A stretch of 52,708 nt of DNA. Source: Bacteroidota bacterium (GTDB taxonomy: Bacteria > Bacteroidota > Bacteroidia > Sphingobacteriales > Sphingobacteriaceae). Each line of letters starts with the position of its first letter. The first letter of the stretch is position 1. The notes under the pieces are model-generated. The model had not been told where the DNA came from. It worked only from the letters and a program-made list of their open reading frames with translations, and did no database searches. Shown piece by piece: positions 41,039 through 48,362 of this stretch. Made by a program: the position numbers and the translations under genes. The stretch is from NCBI GenBank assembly GCA_013288685.1, contig JABDBM010000021.1, positions 1 to 52,708 on the forward strand, in the 5' to 3' direction.

Positions 41039-42538
41039 ATGGGACTAAAGGCAGCTTTAAGCAAACCGTTTGCCGCAATAGCTAACTGGCAGCTAAACAA
41101 ACTCCGAAGAAATGCCGTTGCACTACAGCAAAAAACGCTTGATTATTTAGTTAGCGAGGCTGAAAATACAATATTTGGGAAAATACATCATTTTGAAAAG
41201 ATCAACACGTATGATGATTTCAAAAAAAATGTGCCCATTGCCGATTATGAAGATCTTCGGCCGTATATTGAAAGGGTAACTGCAGGAGAAGCGAGCGTGC
41301 TTTGGCCCGGCAAACCCGCCTATCTGGCCAAAACATCCGGTACAACCTCCGGCATCAAATATATTCCCATCTCAAAAGAGAGTATGCCTCAGCACATTAA
41401 GGCTGCCCGGAATGCATTGTTAAGCTATATTCACGAAACGGGAAAGGCTGATTTTGTTGATGGCAAACTTATTTTTTTACAGGGAAGCCCGGTATTAAAC
41501 GTTAAAGCCGGGATTTCGGTTGGGCGGCTATCGGGCATTGTGGCACACCACGTCCCTGCTTATCTGCAAAAAAACAGGATGCCCAGCTACGAAGTAAACT
41601 GCATGGACGACTGGGAGCAAAAAGTAGATGCAATTGTGGCAGAGACAAAAAACCAGGATATGCGGCTGATATCGGGTATACCACCCTGGTGCCAAATGTA
41701 TTTCGACAGGCTTTCGGCTGTATCAGGCGGTAAAAAAATCAAAGATATATTCCCTAATTTTAAGCTGTTTGTACACGGCGGTGTTAATTACGAGCCTTAC
41801 CGTGCGCGGATGGAAGAAAGTATAGGCTTTGCCGTCGATTCGATTGAAACCTACCCGGCATCCGAAGGTTTTATTGCCTTTCAGGATTCGCAGAAGGATA
41901 AGGGCTTATTACTAATGGTCGATTCAGGAATATTTTATGAGTTCATCCCGGCTGAAGAGTTTTTTAATGATCATCCTGCCCGTGTCAGTCTTAAAGATGT
42001 TGAGCTCGATAAAAATTATGCATTGATATTAAACACCAGCGCAGGCTTATGGGGTTATAGTTTGGGTGATACCGTTAAATTTGTATCATTAAACCCGTAT
42101 AAAATAATTGTTACCGGGCGCATAAAACATTATATTTCGGCTTTTGGTGAACATGTGATTGGCGAAGAGGTTGAGCAGGCACTGATGAGCGTTGCCAACG
42201 AGGAAAATGTTGATGTGATAGAGTTTACCGTAGCGCCGCAGGTAAACCCAACGCAAGGCAAGTTGCCTTACCACGAATGGTTCATTGAATTTGGTAAGGA
42301 ACCAGCAGATTTAAATACATTTGCTTTAAAAGTAGATAAAGCCTTGCAAAAGAAAAATATTTACTACTTTGACCTGATTGAAGGAAACATTTTGCGACCT
42401 TTAATTATTCGCAGCCTGAAAAAAGATACCTTTATTAATTATATGCGTTCGCAGGGTAAACTTGGCGGGCAAAATAAAGTGCCAAGGTTGGCGAACGACC
42501 GCAAAATTGCGGACGAACTGACGAACTATACTGTTTAA
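41039..42538 (+). CDS. GH3-family acyl-adenylate/amido synthetase-like protein
   Basis: The 499-residue protein has the GH3 auxin-responsive-promoter fold known from plants and some bacteria. The phosphate-binding loop is AKTSGTTSGIKYIPIS, and later ETYPASEGFIAF (adenine-binding motif), GLWGYSLGDTVKFVS and IKHYISAFGEHVIGEEVEQAL (C-terminal domain) follow. Family members adenylate a carboxylate and often conjugate it to an amino acid. The substrate here is unknown; the operon with glycosyltransferases and a membrane protein suggests a lipid or surface compound (inference). It is 2 bp after the membrane protein gene and 5 bp before dxr. Confidence 0.9.
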   Translation: MGLKAALSKPFAAIANWQLNKLRRNAVALQQKTLDYLVSEAENTIFGKIHHFEKINTYDDFKKNVPIADYEDLRPYIERVTAGEASVLWPGKPAYLAKTSGTTSGIKYIPISKESMPQHIKAARNALLSYIHETGKADFVDGKLIFLQGSPVLNVKAGISVGRLSGIVAHHVPAYLQKNRMPSYEVNCMDDWEQKVDAIVAETKNQDMRLISGIPPWCQMYFDRLSAVSGGKKIKDIFPNFKLFVHGGVNYEPYRARMEESIGFAVDSIETYPASEGFIAFQDSQKDKGLLLMVDSGIFYEFIPAEEFFNDHPARVSLKDVELDKNYALILNTSAGLWGYSLGDTVKFVSLNPYKIIVTGRIKHYISAFGEHVIGEEVEQALMSVANEENVDVIEFTVAPQVNPTQGKLPYHEWFIEFGKEPADLNTFALKVDKALQKKNIYYFDLIEGNILRPLIIRSLKKDTFINYMRSQGKLGGQNKVPRLANDRKIADELTNYTV

Positions 42539-42543
42539 TAACA

Positions 42544-43728
42544 TTGATTAATAAAAAAAATATCGCCGTCCTCGGCTCAACAGGCAGCATCGGCACGCAA
42601 ACACTGGAGGTAATTAATAACAATCCCGAATTATTCCGGGCGTTTCTATTAACTGCTTATAGCAATGCTGACTTACTGATAGCACAGGCCCTGCAATTTA
42701 ATCCGGCTTATGTGGTTATTTGCGATGAGGCTAAATATGACTACATAAAGGAGGCGCTGGCCAAAACCAACGTAAAGGTATTGGCAGGAATTGAAGCTAT
42801 TATCGACCTGGTCACTCATCCGGATATCCATATCGTTTTAACCGCCATGGTTGGCTTTGCCGGGCTTGAACCTACCATAGCCGCCATAAAAGCCGGGAAA
42901 GATATCGCCTTAGCCAATAAAGAGACCCTTGTGGTAGCGGGCGAGCTGGTAACAGGATTAGCAAAAAAAAACAAGGTTAAAATTTTACCGGTTGATTCGG
43001 AGCATTCGGCTATTTTTCAATGCCTTGCCGGTGAAGAAGAAAATGCGATTGAAAAAATCATCCTCACTGCCTCCGGTGGCCCGTTCAGAGGGAAATCGCT
43101 CGATTTTTTAGCCGGTGTAACCCGTGAAGATGCGCTTAAACACCCCAACTGGGTAATGGGCGCAAAAATAACCATTGATTCAGCCTCGTTAATGAACAAG
43201 GGTCTGGAGGTTATTGAGGCAAAATGGTTATTTGATTTAGAAGCAGATCAGATAGATGTTATTGTCCACCCGCAATCTATTATCCATTCGATGGTACAAT
43301 TTGAAGATGGTTCCATCAAAGCGCAGATGGGGTTGCCCGATATGAAGCTGCCTATTCAATATGCCCTAACTTATCCTTCAAGAATAAAAAACAATTTCAT
43401 AAGGTTTAGCTTTATTAATTACCCCCAGTTGACATTTGAAAAACCGGATACAGAAACTTTTCGTAATCTTGCATTAGCATTCGAAGCGTTAAAACAAGGT
43501 GGCAACATGCCTTGTATTATTAATGCAGCCAATGAAGTTGCTGTGGCAGGTTTTTTGAATAAAGACATTGGCTTTTTGGCGATGAGCACAATTATTGAGC
43601 AATGCATGCAACATATTGCTTATAAGGAGAGTCCTGATTTGGACGACTATTTGAATACTGATAAGGAAACACGCATCTTTGCACAAAATTTAATACAAAA
43701 AATGCCGTTAAAGGCGTTACAATTTTAA
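42544..43728 (+). CDS. dxr: 1-deoxy-D-xylulose-5-phosphate reductoisomerase
   Basis: The 394-residue enzyme begins NIAVLGSTGSIGTQ (NADPH-binding loop), then ALANKETLVVAGELV, PVDSEHSAIFQCL (metal- and substrate-binding Asp/Glu), TASGGPFRGKS, ASLMNKGLEVIEAKWLF and VIVHPQSIIHSMVQF. It makes 2-C-methyl-D-erythritol 4-phosphate in the non-mevalonate isoprenoid route. The only in-frame start fitting the N-terminus is a TTG at 42544; no ATG lies between it and the upstream stop. It is probably coupled to the GH3 gene 5 bp upstream. Confidence 0.96.
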   Translation: MINKKNIAVLGSTGSIGTQTLEVINNNPELFRAFLLTAYSNADLLIAQALQFNPAYVVICDEAKYDYIKEALAKTNVKVLAGIEAIIDLVTHPDIHIVLTAMVGFAGLEPTIAAIKAGKDIALANKETLVVAGELVTGLAKKNKVKILPVDSEHSAIFQCLAGEEENAIEKIILTASGGPFRGKSLDFLAGVTREDALKHPNWVMGAKITIDSASLMNKGLEVIEAKWLFDLEADQIDVIVHPQSIIHSMVQFEDGSIKAQMGLPDMKLPIQYALTYPSRIKNNFIRFSFINYPQLTFEKPDTETFRNLALAFEALKQGGNMPCIINAANEVAVAGFLNKDIGFLAMSTIIEQCMQHIAYKESPDLDDYLNTDKETRIFAQNLIQKMPLKALQF

Positions 43729-43742
43729 CATAAAAACAACTA

Positions 43743-45089
43743 ATGAGTATAGTGATCATGGTGGGCCAGTTAATACTGGGCCTGTCTATTTTGGTAATTT
43801 TACACGAGCTTGGACATTTTCTGGCTGCACGCGCCTTCGGCATCAAGGTAGAAAAATTTTATCTGTTTTTTGATGCATGGGGGTTCAGCCTGTTTAAATT
43901 TAATTATAAAGGTGTTGAGTATGGTATTGGTTGGCTTCCCCTGGGCGGTTACGTAAAAATTGCTGGTATGATTGATGAATCAATGGATACCGAGCAATTG
44001 GCAGGGCCGCCACAACCGTGGGAGTTTCGTTCCAAACCAGCCTGGCAGCGTTTAGTAGTAATGCTGGGCGGCGTTACTGTAAATATCATATTAGGTATAA
44101 TTATTTTTTGGGTGCTGACTATAAAATACGGCGAAAGCTATATTCCCAATGCCGAAATTAAATACGGCATTGTAGTAGGCAAAATAGGTGAAAAAATTGG
44201 CTTAAAAACAGGTGACAACATCACTGCAATCAACGGTGTAAAGGTAGTGCAGTTTGAGGATTTAACCAGCCCCAATGTAATTATGGGCAATACCGATTTA
44301 ACTGTGCGCCGGGGCGATCAGATACTACATGTTAGAGTGCCCGGTAATTTAATAAATGACCTGGCCGATTACAGCAGTGGTAGCGAGCCGTTTATCAGCA
44401 AGCTGCCGCGCACAAGGTTTGCTATTGACTCCATTGTACCCAATAGCAATGCTCAAAAAGCAGGACTTTTATCAAATGATAGCATTGTTGCAGTAAACGG
44501 AAACAAAATTGTGTTTTTTGACCAGTTTAAAGCACAGTTGGCCCTAAATACCAATAAAACGGTACAACTATCAGTAAACCGCCGCGGCAATGTCATTCAA
44601 AAATCAGCAGATGTAAATAAAGATGGAGCTTTAGGCTTTTTTGGAAAATATGACGACATACCCAAGGAGAAAAATTTAAGCTTCAGCTTTTTTGGCTCGT
44701 TGCCGGTAGGCGCTAACAAGGCATGGAGCACATTTACCGATAATGCCAAAGGACTTGGAAAAGTATTTAAAGGCGAGGTAAAGTTTAACAAAGCTGTAAG
44801 CGGTCCGGTAGCTATTGCTACCTTATTCGGCCCAACTATTGATTGGGTGAAGTTTTGGAGCCTGGTGGGCCTGTTATCAATGGTATTGGCTTTGACCAAT
44901 TTATTGCCGATACCCGCACTGGACGGTGGTCATGCATTGTTTTTGGTAATTGAAATGATAAAAGGCAAACCGTTGAGCGATAAATTTTTAGAACGCGCAC
45001 AAATAGTAGGCTTTGTAATATTGATAACACTGATGGTGTTTGTGTTTGGCAATGATATAGTGAGGCAGGTGATGAAGCATAAGCCCTGA
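43743..45089 (+). CDS. rseP: RIP metalloprotease RseP (site-2 protease)
   Basis: The 448-residue integral membrane protease has zinc motif HELGH (residues 21-25) in the first helix. PDZ regions lie after about residue 140 (KIGEKIGLKTGDNITAING and IVPNSNAQKAGLLSNDSIV). The C-terminal LDG motif NLLPIPALDGGHALF supplies the metal-ligand Asp. It cleaves anti-sigma factors and signal-peptide remnants within the inner membrane. It lies 14 bp after dxr, the usual dxr-rseP pair. A strong terminator follows. Confidence 0.96.
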   Translation: MSIVIMVGQLILGLSILVILHELGHFLAARAFGIKVEKFYLFFDAWGFSLFKFNYKGVEYGIGWLPLGGYVKIAGMIDESMDTEQLAGPPQPWEFRSKPAWQRLVVMLGGVTVNIILGIIIFWVLTIKYGESYIPNAEIKYGIVVGKIGEKIGLKTGDNITAINGVKVVQFEDLTSPNVIMGNTDLTVRRGDQILHVRVPGNLINDLADYSSGSEPFISKLPRTRFAIDSIVPNSNAQKAGLLSNDSIVAVNGNKIVFFDQFKAQLALNTNKTVQLSVNRRGNVIQKSADVNKDGALGFFGKYDDIPKEKNLSFSFFGSLPVGANKAWSTFTDNAKGLGKVFKGEVKFNKAVSGPVAIATLFGPTIDWVKFWSLVGLLSMVLALTNLLPIPALDGGHALFLVIEMIKGKPLSDKFLERAQIVGFVILITLMVFVFGNDIVRQVMKHKP

Positions 45090-45147
45090 AACTTTAGCTC
45101 CATAAAAAAGGCCCGGTAATTCGGGCCTTTTTTATGGAGCTAAAGTT
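45090..45147. terminator. 26-bp perfect inverted repeat, bidirectional terminator
   Basis: Arms 45090-45115 and 45122-45147 are perfectly complementary with a 6-nt loop. The inner stem AAGGCCCG/CGGGCCTT is flanked by A and T runs on either side, so it can end transcripts from both rseP and the convergent DUF4199 operon. Confidence 0.93.
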
Positions 45148-45175
45148 GATTTAAGCTTTTTTTTCGTCGGGTCGT

Positions 45176-45709
45176 TTAATTTATCGGCGAGTTTTCTGCT
45201 ATATCAAGCGGTGAGCGATCCTTCTTTAAAATGGCAGCAGTAATCAGTGCACCTATTATACCAAAAAATATAATCCCAATGCCAGAGCCGATGGTGAAAA
45301 AATAGATGCCGAACTTTTTCATAAAGTCCATTGATGTAGCAATCTGTTCGGGGGTTGCTGTTCCTTTTGCTTCCATTTGAGCCTGCGTAACAGCTAACAT
45401 CTTATCCAAAGCAGCAGGGCTTAAAATGGCAAAATAGAGGTAGCTAAATATTGCCAGCATCAAACCCGAAAACAATGAATACCATAAACCGTTTACAAAG
45501 GCATCGCCATAAGATATATATCCACCCAATTGCTCTTTAAACTCCTTTTGTGATAAAAACAAAAAAGCAAAAAGTGCAATAAAACCTATATACTTCACTG
45601 CAGAAGTGGGATCAACATTTAAAAATTGATATAAATAGGTAAGAATAATGGAAGTTAACAGGTAAAAAACCGACCATTTAATGGCCACATTAGTTGAATT
45701 TGGTTTCAT
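45176..45709 (-). CDS. DUF4199 family membrane protein (copy 1)
   Basis: The 177 residues have four predicted transmembrane helices (WSVFYLLTSIILTYLYQF, AVKYIGFIALFAFLFL, NGLWYSLFSGLMLAIFSYLY, IYFFTIGSGIGIIFFGIIGALI). Between helices two and three is the GGYISYGDAFVNGL segment typical of DUF4199, and a polar amphipathic helix separates three and four. Function is unknown. It is a paralogue of the next gene on the minus strand and is probably the last gene of the BatA-like operon, though an AT-only inverted repeat sits directly upstream. Confidence 0.85.
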   Translation of the reverse strand: MKPNSTNVAIKWSVFYLLTSIILTYLYQFLNVDPTSAVKYIGFIALFAFLFLSQKEFKEQLGGYISYGDAFVNGLWYSLFSGLMLAIFSYLYFAILSPAALDKMLAVTQAQMEAKGTATPEQIATSMDFMKKFGIYFFTIGSGIGIIFFGIIGALITAAILKKDRSPLDIAENSPIN

Positions 45710-45711
45710 AG

Positions 45712-45760
45712 TTATAATTATAATTAGTTTAAAGTTTATTAAAGCTAATTATAATTATAA
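45712..45760. repeat. AT-only 16-bp perfect inverted repeat upstream of a DUF4199 gene
   Basis: Arms 45712-45727 (TTATAATTATAATTAG) and 45745-45760 are perfectly complementary with a 17-nt AT-rich spacer. It ends 2 bp before the start codon of the DUF4199 gene. It could be an operator or a leader hairpin. Confidence 0.8.
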
Positions 45761-45799
45761 TACAAACTGTATTAAATTTAAAGAAAATTAATTGAGCCT

Positions 45800-46378
45800 T
45801 TAATTAACTGTTTCGTAAACTGGCGGGTCTCTTTTCATCAGCGCTCCAAAAATAAGCGCCAAAACAAAGGCAAATATTATTGACACGGCTATTCCTTGTA
45901 TAATACCGGCAATGGTAACGTTCCGCTGATTATCAAAATCCGTTTTTAACTCCGCCACTTTAGCATCTATTTGTTGTTGACTGCTTTTGCCGCTTTGCAT
46001 AACCATAGTAGTTGCGGTGATGGTAGATGCTTCTATTTTCGTTACCATATCAGGCTCAATAAATTTGCCAAAAACCAAATCCCGGCCACTTATCTGGATA
46101 ACGTACGCAATAAAAAACATAATAAATATGCCCGTTGTGGCTTGTTTAAAGCTCCAGTAGCCACCAATTTTTTTGCGTTGACTAAAACTAAAAAGTAAAA
46201 CCAGGGCTATTGGGAGAAGAAAGGAAAATATGATAGGTATAGCCACGAAAGCCACAGGCGATTTGGCCATTGCCGTAATAAAATAAAAGGACGCAATACT
46301 CAATACTAATAAACAGACGCCTAAAAACGCGCCTGTTTTAATCCCATTTATTTTTATTGTTTTTTCGATCTCGTTCAT
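45800..46378 (-). CDS. DUF4199 family membrane protein (copy 2)
   Basis: The 192-residue protein again has four hydrophobic helices (GVCLLVLSIASFYFITAMA, FVAIPIIFSFLLPIALVLLFS, FIMFFIAYVIQIS, IAGIIQGIAVSIIFAFVLALIFG) with the KIGGYWSFKQATTGIFIMFF segment as the DUF4199 signature, and a soluble stretch before the last helix. It lies 24 bp after the acidic-protein gene. Function is unknown. Differs from copy 1 mainly in the loop before the last helix. Confidence 0.85.
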   Translation of the reverse strand: MNEIEKTIKINGIKTGAFLGVCLLVLSIASFYFITAMAKSPVAFVAIPIIFSFLLPIALVLLFSFSQRKKIGGYWSFKQATTGIFIMFFIAYVIQISGRDLVFGKFIEPDMVTKIEASTITATTMVMQSGKSSQQQIDAKVAELKTDFDNQRNVTIAGIIQGIAVSIIFAFVLALIFGALMKRDPPVYETVN

Positions 46379-46402
46379 TTTTTTTTAAGAAAAGGTTTTT
46401 GA

Positions 46403-47071
46403 TTAAATAAAGCTGATTAAAATTTCCAGTACAGCCATATCAAATTCTTTATCTAAAGCATTATCGGCAATAACATTTTTGTCTTCGGCCGTTGGTTCAA
46501 CATTTTGAAAAAAGCACATCATGGGGTAAAACAATTCGGCCAACTCCGAATCTTCGGGCAATTTGGACGCTACTTTGCTTATTTCTTTCACCGGGCTTTC
46601 AATCAATATCTGGTTTGAAATTACCGGCTCATAAATACGGTATTCATCCTGAAATTCATCTTCATCAACCAGCAGGAATTCTTTGAGATAATCCTCCAAA
46701 CCGGGTTCAATATCTTCGTCCTCGCACTCGTTCAAATAAAGCAGCAGGTTTAACAATTCGGTACCACGGTCGAGCGTTTCTTCTTCAATATCGGCCCATT
46801 CCTGGCTATCCAAATAGTCTTCCTCCAGCTTTTTGATATCAGCGCTAAAGAAATTAATCATCAGCAAATCGAAGAAAACCTCGCGCAGGGCTTCCAGTTG
46901 CGGGTGTTCGTCAAAAACTTCATCCAATTGGTCTACTTTATCCATAAAGTCTTCTTCTGATGTAAATACATCATTAAAAACATCGATGAAGGGGGCAGCG
47001 TTGAAGCTGCTATATTTTGAAAAAGCGGCAATAGCGGCTTTTATGGCTGATTCTACTTTTGGATCGATCAT
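46403..47071 (-). CDS. Highly acidic conserved-type protein, unknown
   Basis: The 222-residue soluble protein is strongly acidic (Glu/Asp-rich, for example ECEDEDIEPGLEDYL) and alpha-helical throughout, with no signal peptide and no motif I recognise. It lies 5 bp after the dihydroorotase-like gene, so it is almost surely cotranscribed. A partner or inhibitor-like role within the operon is only a guess. Confidence 0.65.
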   Translation of the reverse strand: MIDPKVESAIKAAIAAFSKYSSFNAAPFIDVFNDVFTSEEDFMDKVDQLDEVFDEHPQLEALREVFFDLLMINFFSADIKKLEEDYLDSQEWADIEEETLDRGTELLNLLLYLNECEDEDIEPGLEDYLKEFLLVDEDEFQDEYRIYEPVISNQILIESPVKEISKVASKLPEDSELAELFYPMMCFFQNVEPTAEDKNVIADNALDKEFDMAVLEILISFI

Positions 47072-47076
47072 TATCT

Positions 47077-48330
47077 TTATTGTTTGTACAGATGATTATT
47101 ATTAAAACTGAGCAACACCTTGCCGGTAAGTGTTTGCCCCATAAAAGGTGAGTTGTATGATTTTGACCTGTTATTGTTTCGGTTATATTCCCATTCGGTA
47201 TCTGTGTCAAAAATCACAAAATTGGCTGGTTCCCCTTCAGCAATAGTCGGGATATCGATATTTAAAATTTCGCGGGGATTAATGGACAGCTTTAGCACAA
47301 TCTGGTCAACATCCAACCCGGCGCCCAATGTCAACGGCAAGGCCGTCTGCAGTCCAATGATGCCATATTCGGCCACTTCAAACTCCACATCTTTAAATTC
47401 TACCTCATGTGGAGTGTGTTGTGATACGATGGCATCAATGGTACCGTCCTCCAAACCTATTAGCAGGGCATCAACATCGTCCTGTGTGCGTAAGGGTGGT
47501 TTTACTTTGTAAAGGCTGTCAAAGCCAACTAAGGCTTCATCAGTTAGCACCAGGTGATGTGCTGCCACATCGCAGGTTACTTCAAGACCTTTGCGTTTGG
47601 CTTCCCTGATCAGTTCAACCGACCTGGTGGTTGAGATGGTGCTGAAATGAATTTTTGAACCGGTATATTCGGCAAGGTAAAGGTCGCGGGCAATCATCAG
47701 TTCTTCGGCCAATGACGGGATACCCTTCATACCCAAATAGGTGCTTATCTCGCCTTCGTTAACTTTGGCCTTGCCCGCAATGGCGGTATCTTCGGGATAA
47801 GAAAATATTAGTGCATCAAAGCCCTGGGCATATAACATGGCCCGTTCCATCAAACCAGCATCCTGTACGGGTCTGTTGCCATCGGTAAATGCTTTGGCGC
47901 CGCTCAGGTACATGTCGTACATTTCGGCCAGGTCCTTGCCTTCGCGCTTGTGTGAGATGGTTCCAAGCGGATATACATCAACCAGGTTTTTTTTGGCGCG
48001 GTTTAGTAAATATTCTATCTCTGCTTTCGAGTGCACCGGCGGCACAGTATTGGGCATTAAGGCCACCCCGGTAAAACCACCGGCAGCAGCGGCCCGGGTA
48101 CCTGTGTACAAGTCTTCTTTTGTTTCGAGGCCTAATTCGCCAATATTACAGTTCAGATCAAAAAAACCAGGCGCTAAATATTTGCCTTCGGCATCAATAA
48201 CCTCCGCATCAGCTTCAATTTCCGGCGCTATCCGGGTGATTACTCCTTTTTCAACCAAAACATCAGCAATTTGTTGGTTAAAGGGCGAGTTAGGGTCAAT
48301 AATTGTTGCGGATTTGATAAGCAAATTCAT
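47077..48330 (-). CDS. Dihydroorotase-like pseudoenzyme (amidohydrolase fold)
   Basis: The 417 residues start at MNLLIKSATI. The overall architecture is type I dihydroorotase (GKYLAPGFFDLNCNIGELG, TGVALMPNTVPPVHS, AKAFTDGN, DVAAHHLVLTDEA, NPREILN). The metal-binding residues are mostly gone. The HxH of PGFxDxHxH is Asn60-Cys61-Asn62, the second His of HxxHxST is Thr231, and the Asp in TDHAPH is Gln304. Only the AHH His and an Asp remain. It should therefore be catalytically dead. It may be an aspartate-transcarbamoylase partner, as some PyrC'-type proteins are, or have another binding role. It is downstream of the BatA-like gene. Confidence 0.85.
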   Translation of the reverse strand: MNLLIKSATIIDPNSPFNQQIADVLVEKGVITRIAPEIEADAEVIDAEGKYLAPGFFDLNCNIGELGLETKEDLYTGTRAAAAGGFTGVALMPNTVPPVHSKAEIEYLLNRAKKNLVDVYPLGTISHKREGKDLAEMYDMYLSGAKAFTDGNRPVQDAGLMERAMLYAQGFDALIFSYPEDTAIAGKAKVNEGEISTYLGMKGIPSLAEELMIARDLYLAEYTGSKIHFSTISTTRSVELIREAKRKGLEVTCDVAAHHLVLTDEALVGFDSLYKVKPPLRTQDDVDALLIGLEDGTIDAIVSQHTPHEVEFKDVEFEVAEYGIIGLQTALPLTLGAGLDVDQIVLKLSINPREILNIDIPTIAEGEPANFVIFDTDTEWEYNRNNNRSKSYNSPFMGQTLTGKVLLSFNNNHLYKQ

Positions 48331-48362
48331 TATCAAGCTTTTAAAGGTGGGTTTGTGTACAA

